Of a DNA stretch of 64,000 nt, positions 1 to 11,635 are shown one piece after another. Both the position numbers and the translations under genes were made by a program. The stretch lies in assembly GCA_011526585.1 (NCBI GenBank), contig WYBB01000141.1, positions 1-64,000 of the forward strand, given 5' to 3'. The DNA comes from Deltaproteobacteria bacterium (GTDB lineage Bacteria > Myxococcota_A > UBA9042 > PHBI01). The notes beneath the pieces are model-generated. The model ran no database searches. It had not been told where the DNA came from and worked only from the letters and a program-made list of their open reading frames with translations. Numbering within the stretch: the stretch's first letter is position 1; the number at the start of each line of letters is the position of its first letter.

Positions 1-52
1 AGCTCCAGTCCTCCTCACTCAGATCCAGTCCGGTAAATCGTTCTCGCGCCAT
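1..52 (-). CDS. possible 5' end of an unknown gene (partial at left edge)
   Basis: Reading leftwards from an ATG at 52, the frame stays open to the edge of the window and gives 17 residues beginning MARERFTGLDLSEED. The stretch is too short to recognise and has no clear ribosome binding site upstream of the ATG, so this is only a possible gene start. It would be divergent from the lipoprotein gene at 290. Confidence 0.22.
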   Translation of the reverse strand, partial: MARERFTGLDLSEEDWS

Positions 53-242
53 GACAACGGTAGATCAGAACGTCCGATCGACCGCAAGCCACAAGCGGAT
101 CAAAGCGTTGGCGCCACGGCACTAGGTTGCTCATGCGGTCGGGCCAGGCGCTAGCTCCGACCAGGGGCAGCGGAGTCACCGCCGCCCACCCGTCTCGGAT
201 CGGCATCACGCCCCCGCACTCTGTTGCGGAGCTGAGGGGGTT

Positions 243-273
243 CGTGCCGGTGGCGGTCGGGGCGTCCGGCACG
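243..273 (+). promoter_or_regulatory. hairpin in the leader of the first lipoprotein gene
   Basis: Positions 243-250 (CGTGCCGG) are perfectly inverted at 266-273, leaving a 15-base loop. The arm ends only five bases before the GAGGAG ribosome binding site at 279-284. The placement could affect translation of the downstream lipoprotein, but there is no T-run and no known riboswitch pattern. The rest of 53-289 holds no gene I can support. Confidence 0.25.
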
Positions 274-289
274 CTGTCGAGGAGATGTC

Positions 290-2557
290 ATGAAGCACCA
301 TCGTTTGCGCCTGCTGGCGCTGTGTCTCGTCCCCTGGGTCGGCGCCTGCGCCGAGGATGATCTCTCGCCCACCGGGTCCGCGGTCGAGATCAACGTCGCG
401 CCCTTGTCGCTGCCCGGCACGCTCGGCGTCAGCTATGCGGTCGCCGTGTTCAACGCCAACCCCTCCGACTACACTCAGATCTTCGACGTCAACGGCGGCG
501 TCCAGGCGGCCAACTCCGGGATCCTGGTGTGGCAGCAGCCGAACCTCAGCTCGAACCAGTTCGGTAACGGGCCGGGCGGTGACATCAGCTACGTCGGCCC
601 GTGCGACGCCTCGGTCGACGACAACTGGGTCGCGCTGGCGCTCAACCGGGTCGACGTCGGCGACACCAAGGGCAGCTACGACGTGACCTCGGGCGCCTTC
701 AAGGACGGCGACGACAACCTGCTCGACGATCAGAACTCGGCCTTCACGGCGAGCCCCGGCTCGAACGATCTCGACCCCGACTTCGTCAACCCCGCACCCT
801 ACAACAAGGCCCTGGTGCTGAAGATCGAGTGCGACGAGAACGAGGACACGCGGGTCACCTTCAACCTCACCGTGATGCGTGACGCGGATCAGGGCTTCTT
901 CGACATCGCCGTGAACTTCGAGGACATATTCTGCTCGATGAAGATCGACACCTGCACCGACGAAGGCCCGATCACGCTCCTCTTCGGCGACGAGGCGGAC
1001 GAGGGCCGCGTCGAGACCGCCGTCATCGCCTCGGCCTGCAGCGCCGGCACCGACGACGCCGACACGGAGATGTGGATGGCGCCGCTCCAGGTGAGCTGCG
1101 CTGGGGGCGTCACCTTCGACCTCGACCCGACCGGCGGGCAGACCGGGTCGACCGCGGGCGAGCAGGGCAACCAGACGTGCGCGACCGCGGCAGGCGCAGC
1201 GGCGACCGCCTGGGGTGGACTCCGGATCCAAGGTGACAGCGTCGGCAACGTGGATCTCGTCGGCGTGACGTTCACCGACACGACCAGCAACCGACAGTAC
1301 ATCGCGCGCTACGTCTTCCAGAGCACCGTCGATCTCGCAGGCAATGGGAGTGTCATCTGGGCGGCCGAGGCGGCCATGACCGGCACCGCGGGCAACGCCG
1401 ACCTCGGGACGCTGACCTTCGCCAACTACGACATCGGCAACAACCAGATGCGTACCATCACGCAGGTCTCCGACTTCACCGGCGGCGCAGACGCCGGCAG
1501 CAAGACCCTCTGCTACGCCCTCTACTGGGGCAAGGAAGACCTCCAGTGCGATGGCGCCAACGGCTCCTGCAACAAGGGCTGGTGGAACGCGGCGATCAAC
1601 ATCGACGACCTGCGTGACCAGGATCTGAAGAACTGCACCGTCACGACCGCGATCACCGCGAGCTCGTCGACCGACACCTCGCCACCCAGGTTCGTCAACG
1701 GCACCCTGCCAGGCCCGGGCCAGACCTATGGCTACGTCGCCTTCGAGGCCGAGCTCACCGACAACGACGGCGCGCCGACGTGCTTCCAGGGCCCGATGGG
1801 CTCGGGCTACGCCCCCGTGAAGTACGGCGCGACCAAGGACATCCTCAATGCCGAGGCGTTCCCGCAGCTCTGCTCGTTCTTCACGCCGGGCCAGGCCTCA
1901 CCCAGGCAGCTCAGGGACATCACCGACTACTTCTTCGATGGGGCCGCGACGCTCACCGATGCGCTCTACGCCGGGCGCATCGAAGCCTTCGCGAACGCCT
2001 CCGGCGAGCTCGTCAGGTTCAAGAAGGTGCGCTTGAACTTCGTAGAGATGGGCGCGGCGATCGGTGGTCAGTGCGGTTCGTCCATCAAGAACGAGAAGCA
2101 GGTCTTCTACTTCAACACGTACTTCCCAGATGGAAAGCCTCGCCAGGACCTCGCCTGGCGCGGCTCGGGCGGCAATGACCTCCAGGGTCTCGTCGGCACC
2201 TACTCAATCCAGGCCTTCTACCGAAACGACAAGGTCTCGGACTGGACGTCCCTGGCCGACCCGGTATCGCTCGACTTCTCGAACGCAGACAACCAGGTGA
2301 GCTTCGCGAAGGGGGCGACGTTCGCGAACAGCGGGAGCAATGAGTTCGCCATCCAAGTGACGCGAACCGACGACCGCGCGGCCGAGTCAATCGGCCTCAC
2401 CTTCGGGTTCGTCGACAGCTTCGCGAACTATGTGACCGCGACCTGCTCGGTCAGCGACGCATCATGCACCTGCTACGAGGGCGGCGTGGCGCAGGGACTC
2501 AGTACGCTCGAATGCCTGGATTCGGTCGACCCGGAAGACATCACCTGGTCGAACTGA
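290..2557 (+). CDS. large secreted lipoprotein, unknown function
   Basis: 755 residues. A basic start (MKHHR) and a hydrophobic run end in the lipobox VGAC, so Cys20 should be lipidated and the protein anchored in a membrane facing the periplasm or outside. The ATG at 290 is preceded by GAGGAG (279-284) at ideal spacing. The mature chain is rich in Gly, Asp, Asn, Ser and Thr and carries many scattered cysteines, including a Cys cluster near the C-terminus (SCTCYEGG), which suggests a disulfide-stabilised beta-rich exported domain. No transmembrane segment or catalytic motif is visible after the signal. It stands alone; a perfect hairpin follows 48 bases after the stop. I do not recognise the family. 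It looks like one of the very large surface lipoproteins typical of myxobacteria-like genomes. Confidence 0.85.
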   Translation: MKHHRLRLLALCLVPWVGACAEDDLSPTGSAVEINVAPLSLPGTLGVSYAVAVFNANPSDYTQIFDVNGGVQAANSGILVWQQPNLSSNQFGNGPGGDISYVGPCDASVDDNWVALALNRVDVGDTKGSYDVTSGAFKDGDDNLLDDQNSAFTASPGSNDLDPDFVNPAPYNKALVLKIECDENEDTRVTFNLTVMRDADQGFFDIAVNFEDIFCSMKIDTCTDEGPITLLFGDEADEGRVETAVIASACSAGTDDADTEMWMAPLQVSCAGGVTFDLDPTGGQTGSTAGEQGNQTCATAAGAAATAWGGLRIQGDSVGNVDLVGVTFTDTTSNRQYIARYVFQSTVDLAGNGSVIWAAEAAMTGTAGNADLGTLTFANYDIGNNQMRTITQVSDFTGGADAGSKTLCYALYWGKEDLQCDGANGSCNKGWWNAAINIDDLRDQDLKNCTVTTAITASSSTDTSPPRFVNGTLPGPGQTYGYVAFEAELTDNDGAPTCFQGPMGSGYAPVKYGATKDILNAEAFPQLCSFFTPGQASPRQLRDITDYFFDGAATLTDALYAGRIEAFANASGELVRFKKVRLNFVEMGAAIGGQCGSSIKNEKQVFYFNTYFPDGKPRQDLAWRGSGGNDLQGLVGTYSIQAFYRNDKVSDWTSLADPVSLDFSNADNQVSFAKGATFANSGSNEFAIQVTRTDDRAAESIGLTFGFVDSFANYVTATCSVSDASCTCYEGGVAQGLSTLECLDSVDPEDITWSN

Positions 2558-2604
2558 GTCACAGCCGCAGGCTCCAACGACGACTGCATTCCCAGAGACA
2601 GGGT

Positions 2605-2623
2605 CGCCGGGGTGTCCCCGGCG
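2605..2623 (+). terminator. hairpin after the first lipoprotein gene
   Basis: CGCCGGGG (2605-2612), a TGT loop, and CCCCGGCG (2616-2623) form a perfect 8-bp GC stem 48 bases after the stop codon. There is no T-run, so it may be a Rho-assisted stop or RNA-stabilising hairpin rather than a classical intrinsic terminator. The rest of 2558-2880 shows no gene with coding character. Confidence 0.4.
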
Positions 2624-2880
2624 AGCTCGTCGAGGCAACGGCGACGGCGCTCCGAACCTTTGGACGGACCTCAGCAACCGTCGCCGGCCTCACGACTCCG
2701 ACCTTCGAGAACCTTTGAGCCCGTCCGGACGCAACTCGAAGGCTCTCACCGTGGCGGGCACGCGCCTCACCTCCTATCCAGGATCCACGCGACCGGCGGG
2801 CATTTCGGGCCCTCGCGGGCGTGGAATGCGAAGCGCTCGCGCCACGACTCACAGCAAACCTCCTCGAGAGGAAGCGGACC

Positions 2881-3804
2881 ATGCAGCAGAGCCAGCTCAA
2901 GAGCTCGAGCACGAACGTGGCGGCGGGCAGCCCGGGCGCCGCGGCCGCTCCCGGCAAGCGAGACACCAACAAGCTCAAGGGCATGACCTTCGCCGAGGGC
3001 GAGGCCGCGCTCGCTCCACCACAGGGTGTCGGTCCGGGCAGCGGCGGCGCCGGCAAAGGCGCTCCCCTCGGTCTGGGCGCGCAGGGCCCGGAGGTGCTGG
3101 CGCTTCAGCAGTTCCTCAAGCGAGCCTCGAAGGAAGCCGAGGTCTGCACGGAGTGGAAGGTCGATCTCGATCCGGGGCCGCTCGACGGAAGATTCGGCAA
3201 GTCCCTCGACCGGGCGCTGCGCACCTTCCAGAGTTGGAAGCTGATCCCGCTGACTGGCACGCTCGATGCCGCCACCGCCGCCGAGATCAAGGATGAGATT
3301 GCGTTTCTCGACATGATCGAGTCCGCGGCGTCCCCTGCGGCTACGAAGAGCGAAGAGACCCCCAAGGGCGGCAAGGGTGGCAAATCAGCCACCGCGACGA
3401 AGCCGGCAGGGGGCGGCGCGGCCAAGCCGGCCAGCGCCGGCGCGACCTCGGGCAGGTCGACGTACACCAGCGCGCGCGCGCTCATCACGGAGCTCCGCCT
3501 CCACGATGAGGACGTCTGCGAGATGTTCGGCAAGGTCGTACTGACCCGTGGCTCCGAGCAGAGCACCGTCGACTTCTTCATCGACTCCGCCTGGGGCGCT
3601 GACTTCGACGACTCTGGCGCGCTCGCCAAGCACGCGGCGAACATCCAGGCGAAGGAGCTCGAGGGCTACCCCCTCGACGCCAAGGCCAAGGCCGAGCTCG
3701 CCGAGTCCTTCGCGCGCGAGGTCAGCACCAAGGGCAACTCCGTCGATTGGAATCACAAGAAGTTCGAGGACACAGAGTACGCCTGGTACACCTTCTCGAG
3801 CTGA
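2881..3804 (+). CDS. peptidoglycan-binding-type domain protein, probably cytoplasmic or exported by a non-Sec route
   Basis: 307 residues from ATG 2881, chosen because GAGGAAG lies just upstream; an in-frame ATG at 2821 has no ribosome binding site. Residues about 67-137 look like a PG_binding_1 fold: a start 'LGAQGPEVLALQQFL', a 'LDGRFGKSLDRALRTFQ' core and a closing 'TGTLDAATAAEI'. Before it, residues 31-47 hold 'KLKGMTFAEGEAALAPP', then a Gly-rich hinge. A Gly/Lys/Ala linker (about 150-190) leads to a charged C-terminal domain (195-307) that I do not recognise. There is no signal peptide or lipobox, which is odd for a wall-binding protein. One possibility is a cargo of a contractile injection apparatus, in line with the DUF4157 protein and AAA ATPase at 36-50 kb; that link is inference. 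Confidence 0.75.
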   Translation: MQQSQLKSSSTNVAAGSPGAAAAPGKRDTNKLKGMTFAEGEAALAPPQGVGPGSGGAGKGAPLGLGAQGPEVLALQQFLKRASKEAEVCTEWKVDLDPGPLDGRFGKSLDRALRTFQSWKLIPLTGTLDAATAAEIKDEIAFLDMIESAASPAATKSEETPKGGKGGKSATATKPAGGGAAKPASAGATSGRSTYTSARALITELRLHDEDVCEMFGKVVLTRGSEQSTVDFFIDSAWGADFDDSGALAKHAANIQAKELEGYPLDAKAKAELAESFAREVSTKGNSVDWNHKKFEDTEYAWYTFSS

Positions 3805-4035
3805 CCTCGACGTCTCGCACGGACGCGCGGGACCCAGGCGCTCGAGCACCAGACGTGTCTCCCCGAGGATACACCCGCCTCTCCGAAGCGACTCCCGCGC
3901 GAGTCGCCCCCTCCCCGCGCTCGCCCCGCGCGCCGGCACCACACCACGCGCCCGCGCGCTGGCACGTTTTTGGGAATGCCCCGCATCGGACCGCGCACCC
4001 GGCGCCGCCGGAGGCCAAAGACCAGGAGAGAGACG

Positions 4036-5286
4036 ATGCGCAGCATGATGACGATCTTGGGAGCGAGCGCGCTGATGGCGTTTTCCTCGCTCGCGTGCGA
4101 CGACGGCCAGAGCCCCGAAGACGGCGAGGCCACGACCGATTCCCTCGCCTTCGCCGGCTTCGCCCTGACCGGCGACGACGAGAGCGACGACGGCTTCGAC
4201 GAGGACGCCGACACCGAGCCGCTCGCCGAGGAGGTCGGCGACGACGCGCTGCCCGACGACGGCAGCGAGGAGCCCCTGCCCGACGAGGTCGACCCCGAGG
4301 CCCTGCAGGAAGGCCCCGACCGCATCGTGCGCACGGTGCTCGTCGTCTGGGGCCAGCCGCGCCCCAACCCCGACCTGAAGGAGACTCCGACGATTTGGAA
4401 TGGCCGCGTCACCACCGACACCGGCGCGATGAAGGTCGCGCGCGTCATCCGCTTCGAGCGCGGCGGCGAGCGCGTCGCCGAGGACGGCACCACCATCACC
4501 GTGCCCGGCGACAGGCTGATCCGCGACGACGACCCCGCCAGCGTCTCCTTCGAGAGCGTGACCGGCCCGCACCACGACGGCCTCCTCCTGCGTCTGTCGC
4601 TGCCGCGCGATCCGAGCGCGCTCGTCGGCGATTTCGTCTTCGAGACCGAGTACTTCACGAAGTCGATCCCGCTCGTCCGCCTCGTGCTCGGCGGCGAGCA
4701 CGCCTTCCGCGTCGACGACCTCGGCAACGGCCTGCTCGTCGCCTCGCACCTGCCGCACCGCTGCCCGCACGGCGCGCTGCGCCTCACCTGGGAGCGCAAG
4801 AACGAGCGCGGCGGCGTCTTCGGCGGCCGCACCTATGACGCGCGCGGCGAGCTCGCCGGCTACGTCGTCGGGATCTGGGGCGAGGTCGACGGCAAGCGCC
4901 GCATGAAGGGTACGCTGCTGAGCCCCGAGCGCACCTTCCGCGGCACGCTCTTCGGCACCTGGGCTCCCTTCGAGGCCGAGGGCGCGCCCGAGAGCGGCGG
5001 CACCTTCCGCGGCGTCTGGCGCGCCGGTGGCGCGGTCAAGGGCGTCTTCGGCGGGCTCTACCGCGCCGACGAGGAGCCCGGCGAGGGCAGCGCCGCCGGC
5101 TTCTGGCGCGCCTCGTGCGGGGACCGTCCGGCCGCCGGCTGCGATGACGCGACCCTGCCGCCGCCGCCCGACGCGAGCTGCGCCTGCGCGCCCGACCCGG
5201 AGAACGACGTCGAAGAGGCCTGCGCCTGCGATGCGCCGCCGCCTGCCTCGGCCTGTGTGCCGCCCGAGGCGCCGCCGGCGGAGTAG
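4036..5286 (+). CDS. secreted lipoprotein with acidic linker and Gly/aromatic repeats
   Basis: 416 residues starting at ATG 4036, with AGGAGAGAG just upstream; an in-frame ATG at 3970 would add an Arg-rich stretch before the signal peptide and is disfavoured. The N-terminus is a signal peptide ending SSLAC (Cys21), probably a lipobox although position -3 is Ser. Residues about 22-95 are very acidic (Asp/Glu-rich), a flexible spacer. The second half contains repeated short units with Gly-x-Trp/Tyr and Gly-Thr-Phe patterns (for example GVFGGRTYD, GTFRGVWRA, GVFGGLYRA), reminiscent of MORN-like beta-hairpins. The C-terminal tail is Cys/Pro-rich (several CAC, PPP). The function is not recognisable. 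It is followed by a strong intrinsic terminator and convergent with the sigma54 regulator gene. Confidence 0.82.
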   Translation: MRSMMTILGASALMAFSSLACDDGQSPEDGEATTDSLAFAGFALTGDDESDDGFDEDADTEPLAEEVGDDALPDDGSEEPLPDEVDPEALQEGPDRIVRTVLVVWGQPRPNPDLKETPTIWNGRVTTDTGAMKVARVIRFERGGERVAEDGTTITVPGDRLIRDDDPASVSFESVTGPHHDGLLLRLSLPRDPSALVGDFVFETEYFTKSIPLVRLVLGGEHAFRVDDLGNGLLVASHLPHRCPHGALRLTWERKNERGGVFGGRTYDARGELAGYVVGIWGEVDGKRRMKGTLLSPERTFRGTLFGTWAPFEAEGAPESGGTFRGVWRAGGAVKGVFGGLYRADEEPGEGSAAGFWRASCGDRPAAGCDDATLPPPPDASCACAPDPENDVEEACACDAPPPASACVPPEAPPAE

Positions 5287-5313
5287 GATGGAGCGTGTCT
5301 GGTGCCTTGGATT

Positions 5314-5343
5314 GGGCGGCCCTGGTGGCCGCCCTTTTCTTTT
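5314..5343 (+). terminator. intrinsic terminator
   Basis: GGGCGGCC (5314-5321), 5-base loop CTGGT, GGCCGCCC (5327-5334), then TTTTCTTTT. This is a textbook Rho-independent terminator 28 bases after the lipoprotein stop. A nearly identical hairpin occurs at 21560-21580. Confidence 0.88.
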
Positions 5344-5370
5344 CGAGCACGGGCGCGGGAGCGGGAGGGG

Positions 5371-7317
<1,947 letters not shown>

Positions 7318-7328
7318 CGGCTCCTCGC

Positions 7329-8189
7329 TCACGGCTCTTCGAGGCTCACCCTCAGATCCCCCATACGCCCGGACGCCCCGACCTCGCCACCCCCGCCCCC
7401 GTCGAGCGCGACGGCCAACCCCACGGCGCCCGCCGCCACCGCCACCCCGATCGCCGTCCAGAACCACCAGCGCGAGGTCAGCGCCGGCGCGGGCGCTTTC
7501 GGCGGCGCCACCACCCGCACCGCGTGCGCCCCGACCTCCGGCCAGCGCGCGACGTTGCCCTCCCGATCGACGACCTCGATCACGACCTCGACCGCGGGCA
7601 CCTTCACCAGCTCGCGCGCGATCTCCCCGACGAAGACCACCCCGTCGGCCGACATCAGGGTGACGCGCGCGCCGCCCGCGAGCACGAGCTCGCAGCGCGC
7701 GATCCCGCTCCGATCCTCGGCGCGCACCTCGACGCGCAGCGCCGTCTTCGGAGGCGTCTCCTCGGCCACGCTCACCGCCACCTCGGGCGGCAGCCGGTCG
7801 GGCGCCACCGCCTTGGCCGCCTCCAGCGCCTCGAGCCACGGCGCCGGCCACCCGCTCGGCGAAAACCGCGGCTCGGCCTCGAGGATGGCGACGAGGTCGC
7901 GCCGCGCGTCGTCCGCCCGCCCGCCGGCCAGCGCCACCTCGGCCGAGATCCTCAGCGCCTCCAGCCGCGCCTCGGGCGCGAGCGTCGCCAGCTCGGCCCG
8001 CACGATCGCCAGCGCCTCCTCCGCGCACTCCGGATCGAGCGCCGCCCAGCACACCCGCGCCCGCTCGAGCGCCTGCATCGCCTCGGCCGGCCCCTCGGTC
8101 GGTGCCTCCGCCGGCGCCTCGGCCCGCGCCCCCGCCGCCCAGGCGATGAGCCACAGCGTGAGCCCGAGCACGCTCGCGCTCCCCTTCAT
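7329..8189 (-). CDS. exported protein with C-terminal membrane anchor, operon partner of the kinase
   Basis: 286 residues from ATG 8189, which overlaps the upstream stop as ATGA and has GGAGGG at good spacing. An N-terminal signal sequence (hydrophobic run ending about residue 24, AGARA/E) is followed by an Ala/Glu-rich helical region (25-110) that resembles tetratricopeptide-type helices. A beta-rich domain follows (about 120-220). A single hydrophobic segment sits near the end (about 243-265, [14 protein letters not shown]) followed by a Gly run. The bulk is probably periplasmic and tethered. The protein is not recognised as a named family; its position between the lipoprotein and the FHA regulator suggests a sensing or scaffolding role in that signalling unit (inference). 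Confidence 0.8.
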   Translation of the reverse strand: MKGSASVLGLTLWLIAWAAGARAEAPAEAPTEGPAEAMQALERARVCWAALDPECAEEALAIVRAELATLAPEARLEALRISAEVALAGGRADDARRDLVAILEAEPRFSPSGWPAPWLEALEAAKAVAPDRLPPEVAVSVAEETPPKTALRVEVRAEDRSGIARCELVLAGGARVTLMSADGVVFVGEIARELVKVPAVEVVIEVVDREGNVARWPEVGAHAVRVVAPPKAPAPALTSRWWFWTAIGVAVAAGAVGLAVALDGGGGGEVGASGRMGDLRVSLEEP

Positions 8190-9763
8190 GGTCCCTCCAC
8201 CGCGCACGGCCCCGCGCGCGAAAACGGCGTCGCCACGACCAGCCCGCCCGCCGCGCCCGGCACGAGCAATGCGTGATCCGCGAGCCCGAGCATGAGCGGC
8301 TGCGCCCCCGCACCCCACCCCGCCAGCGTGAAGCGGTGCAGCACCGCCCGGCCCTCGAGGTCGATCACGACGAGGCCGTCGCCGCCCGCGAGCGCGCCGA
8401 ACGCGAGATCCTCACGCGAATCCAGCGCCACCGCCACCACCTCGAGCCCCTCGGCGACGCGCACGAAGCTCTGCCCCTGCCAGAGCGCGACTCCCCCGCC
8501 GCCGCACGCGATCACCGCGCGCGCCCCGTCGGCCGTCACGGCCAGCGCGGCCGGCGCCGGGCAACGCGTTTCGCCGTCCTGCAGCGCGAAGCTCGCCGCC
8601 ACGCCCTGATCGGGCACGACGACGAGCCTGCCTTCGCCGCCGGCCTCCGCCGCGGCGATGAACAGCGATTCATTCCCCCCCGCGACGGCCCCCAGCGTGA
8701 GCCCCGCGTCGATCCCCGGCACGTCACCGAGCCCCGCCTCCAGCACCTCGACGAGCCTGCCGCCGCCCTCGTCGACGATCGCCCAGGTCGTCGCGCCGGT
8801 CACCCCCAACGCCCGCACCGCCTCGCTCGCGACCTCGATCGGCGCTTCGGCCGCGCCCGCGCGCGCGCGCATGACCCCGCCCGCGCCGCCGAGCCACACC
8901 GCCTCGCCACGCGCCGCGACCGCCTCCGGCGCGCTCGCGAGGCTCCACGCCACCCCGGGGTCGAGCGGGCACACCGCCGCGCCGAGCGCCATCTCGGTCA
9001 CGACCCCGCCGCCATCGCCGCAGCGCCACCCGATGTAGACGACCTCGCCGACCGCCGTGGCCACCAGCGCGCTCGCGCCCGCGCAGGCCGGCCCCGTCAC
9101 CGCCGCCTCGCCCGGCGCCCCGCCGATCACCCGCACCTCGACCGGCTCGGACCCGACCCCGCACTGCCTGACGACGAGCGCCCCGCCCGCCGCGCCCGCC
9201 GGCAGCGTCAGCGCGATCGCGTCGCCGCCCGACGCGCTCGTCCAGGTCCAGTCGTCCTCGCCGTAGCTCACGCCGCCGAGCTCGACCGCCGCGCGCCCGA
9301 GCGCCTCGCCGAAGCTCCCGCGCAGCGTCACCACCGCCGGCTCGGCGACCGCGATCACCGGCTCGGGCTCGACCGCGCTCACCGCCGGCGCCGCGCGCGC
9401 CTCCAGCGGCACGCGCGCGTCGGTCACCCCGTCGGCGGCGATCGTCAGCACCTCCGACTCGCCCTCGAGCAGGAGCTCGCCGGTGACCGCGAACATCTGC
9501 GCCGTCACGAGCACACGCTCGCCCGCCGGCAGCGCCTCGAAGACCGCCTCCTCGCCGCAGCCGAGCTGCAGCGCCGGGCCCAGCGGCAGCGCGCGGTCGC
9601 CTTCGGCATAGAGCGTCGCCCTGAGCGCGACGAGGCAGTAGTCGGCGCAGAGGTCCTCGCTGAGCGCGACGCCGACCCGGCCCAGCGCCTCGCCCGCCGG
9701 CTCGCACCCTCCAGACAAGAGCCCCAGGACGCCCGCGAGCACCACGGTGGCGAGACCCCTCAT
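8186..9763 (-). CDS. lipoprotein with TIG-like and beta-propeller-like regions
   Basis: 525 residues. The signal peptide ends LLSGGC (Cys20), a clear lipobox. After an Ig-like segment (about 30-125), residues about 140-235 look like an IPT/TIG domain (sequence around '[20 protein letters not shown]'). The remaining ~290 residues are repeated short beta-strand blades ([55 protein letters not shown]), consistent with a seven-bladed propeller. It starts with ATGA overlap on the kinase gene and ends with ATGA overlap on the next gene, so the genes are translationally coupled. It is likely the extracytoplasmic sensor or ligand-binding part of the operon; the ligand is unknown. Confidence 0.82.
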   Translation of the reverse strand: MRGLATVVLAGVLGLLSGGCEPAGEALGRVGVALSEDLCADYCLVALRATLYAEGDRALPLGPALQLGCGEEAVFEALPAGERVLVTAQMFAVTGELLLEGESEVLTIAADGVTDARVPLEARAAPAVSAVEPEPVIAVAEPAVVTLRGSFGEALGRAAVELGGVSYGEDDWTWTSASGGDAIALTLPAGAAGGALVVRQCGVGSEPVEVRVIGGAPGEAAVTGPACAGASALVATAVGEVVYIGWRCGDGGGVVTEMALGAAVCPLDPGVAWSLASAPEAVAARGEAVWLGGAGGVMRARAGAAEAPIEVASEAVRALGVTGATTWAIVDEGGGRLVEVLEAGLGDVPGIDAGLTLGAVAGGNESLFIAAAEAGGEGRLVVVPDQGVAASFALQDGETRCPAPAALAVTADGARAVIACGGGGVALWQGQSFVRVAEGLEVVAVALDSREDLAFGALAGGDGLVVIDLEGRAVLHRFTLAGWGAGAQPLMLGLADHALLVPGAAGGLVVATPFSRAGPCAVEGP

Positions 9764-11490
9764 TGAACGACATCGGACAACACGAAGGACATGCTACGCC
9801 CGTCCCGGGTGGTGAGTCGACACGAGAGCCCGCCCGCGCCCACCGCAAGCCCGAAGACCGGCGTCTCGCGCACCGGCGCGCCGCCGCAGGCGACCTCGTA
9901 GACCTCGGGTTGCCGGCCCGCGCCGATCGAGGCGACGACGCGCTCGCCCTTGATGCGCACCCGCACGACCGCGGAAAACGGCGTGCTCCCGCCCGTCACG
10001 TGCAGCGCCAGCGCCTCGCCCTCCGCGAGCGGCGGCGACAGATACGGCACGAGCCCGCGCACCCCGCCACCGCGCACGTGCAGAGCGCCCTCGCCCTCGA
10101 CCCGCACCCGGTGCACGCGCGCCGCCGCGGCCCGCACCTCTCGCCCACGGCGCGCGTCCTCGATCCGCGCAACGACGACCGCATCGGCCGCCTCCCCGAT
10201 CGCGTCGGCCGCGTCGCCCGCGTCGTCGGGTCCGACGTCGTCTTCCCGGGCGCCGCTCGCGGCCACCTCCGCCTCGCTTGCGCCGTCCACCTCCGCGCTC
10301 GCGACCGGCCCGACCTCGGCCGGCGCCTCATGGATCTCCGCCTCAGCTTCGCCCCCCTCGGCGCGCGCCCCCGCGACCTCCTCCGCGACCTCCCCCGCGT
10401 CGACGCCGGGCACCGGCAGCGGCTCGACCTCCTCGCTCGCCAGCGCTCGCCACGCGCCGACCCCGCCGCCCGCCAGCGCGATGACCAGCGCCGCCCAGGC
10501 CCAGCGCGCGCCCGTCTTCGTCACCGCCGCCGGCGCCTCGCCGCCCGCGACCACCGTGCGCGGCGCCGCGCCGACGACCGCGCGCACCGGGCCCGCCGCC
10601 GCGGCCGCCTCCGCGACCAGCGCCCCGAGCGCGCCCGGATCGGGGGCCACCGGCGAGGCCGCGACCAGCCGCCCGACCCACGCCGAGACCTCGGGTCGCG
10701 CCGCGGGATCGATCGCCAGCGGCTCGAGCAGCGCCTCGCCGAGCGGGCCGGCGAGCTCGGCGCGCAAGAGCCCGGGCGCGGTCGGCAGCACACTGCGCGC
10801 TTGCAGGAGCTCGGCCAGCCCGGCCGCACCCACCGGGCGCGACGGCTGCCCTGTGAACGCCTCATAAGCGACCAGCGCCGCCGAGTACAGGTCGGACGCC
10901 GCCGAGGTCTCGCCGCGCGTGAGCTGCTCGGGCGCCATCCAGGCGAGCGTGCCCTTGAGCCCTGCCTGGGTCTTGCCCTCGGCGAGTCCGACCACGCCGA
11001 GATCCGCGAGCTTGACCGCGCCGTCCCTGCCGAGCAGCACGTTGCCCGGGTGCACGTCGCGGTGCACGAGCGAGAGCGGCTGGCCGGCCTCGTCGCGCGC
11101 CCGCCCCAACGCCTCGAGCGCCCTGCCGAGGCCTTCGACCACCGCCAGCGCCGCCCCGAGCGGCAGCGGCCGCCCGCGTCGCCTGCGCCGCTCGATGAGC
11201 GTCGCCAGGTCGACCCCGTCGACCCACTCGAGCAGGATCCAGCCAGGCCCGGCGCGGTAGAGCTCGACGACGTGCGCGCACCCCGATCGCGTGAGCGCCG
11301 CCAGCGCCAGCGCCTCGCGCGCGAAGAGACGCTCGGCCTCGGCGCCGGCCCCGGGCAGGAGCCGCTTGATCACGCACGCGCGCGTGCGCCCGTCGGCGAG
11401 CGTCTCCTCGGCCAGGAAGAGCTCGGCCATGCCGCCGACGGCGAGGCGTCTCCTGACGGAGACACCCGGGATCGACGGTGTATCCTGCAT
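9760..11490 (-). CDS. transmembrane Hanks-type Ser/Thr protein kinase
   Basis: 576 residues from ATG 11490; the frame is open further upstream but that part has no kinase sequence. The N-terminal kinase domain (about 10-270) shows a degenerate Gly loop (AVGGMAELFLAE), catalytic Lys42 (VIKR), the catalytic loop HRDVHPGN (143-150), DLG instead of DFG (163-165) and APE (186-188). A transmembrane segment lies at about 325-345, then an Ala/Glu/Asp-rich spacer and a beta-rich C-terminal domain (about 440-576) outside the membrane. It is the first gene of a four-gene operon whose last product has an FHA domain, so a phosphorylation route from membrane to sigma54 promoter is a reasonable inference. 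It is divergent from the lipoprotein gene at 11636 (145-base gap). Confidence 0.92.
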   Translation of the reverse strand: MQDTPSIPGVSVRRRLAVGGMAELFLAEETLADGRTRACVIKRLLPGAGAEAERLFAREALALAALTRSGCAHVVELYRAGPGWILLEWVDGVDLATLIERRRRRGRPLPLGAALAVVEGLGRALEALGRARDEAGQPLSLVHRDVHPGNVLLGRDGAVKLADLGVVGLAEGKTQAGLKGTLAWMAPEQLTRGETSAASDLYSAALVAYEAFTGQPSRPVGAAGLAELLQARSVLPTAPGLLRAELAGPLGEALLEPLAIDPAARPEVSAWVGRLVAASPVAPDPGALGALVAEAAAAAGPVRAVVGAAPRTVVAGGEAPAAVTKTGARWAWAALVIALAGGGVGAWRALASEEVEPLPVPGVDAGEVAEEVAGARAEGGEAEAEIHEAPAEVGPVASAEVDGASEAEVAASGAREDDVGPDDAGDAADAIGEAADAVVVARIEDARRGREVRAAAARVHRVRVEGEGALHVRGGGVRGLVPYLSPPLAEGEALALHVTGGSTPFSAVVRVRIKGERVVASIGAGRQPEVYEVACGGAPVRETPVFGLAVGAGGLSCRLTTRDGRSMSFVLSDVVQ

Positions 11491-11635
11491 GGCACGACCC
11501 GGTGGCAGTGAGGGGCGATCGACGGGGCGACGAACGCCGAGCGCGCCCGCCTTCGGCGCGAGAGCGTTCGGGAAAATTGCGCCCTTGTCCAGACAACCGT
11601 GCGGCTGGCATGATCCCTGCGAAGGCACGATCGCC

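Noticed and set aside
206..1231. 341-residue antisense frame over the first lipoprotein
   Set aside because: Shadow frame: Val/Gly/Arg/Asp-rich translation without start signals, opposite a gene with clear signal peptide and ribosome binding site. The same applies to the other long antisense frames, such as those over 5302-8295, 18137-20485 and 45424-47259.
3959..3980. sigma54 promoter-like GGCAC before the lipoprotein at 4036
   Set aside because: The GG element has no GC at the required -12 spacing.
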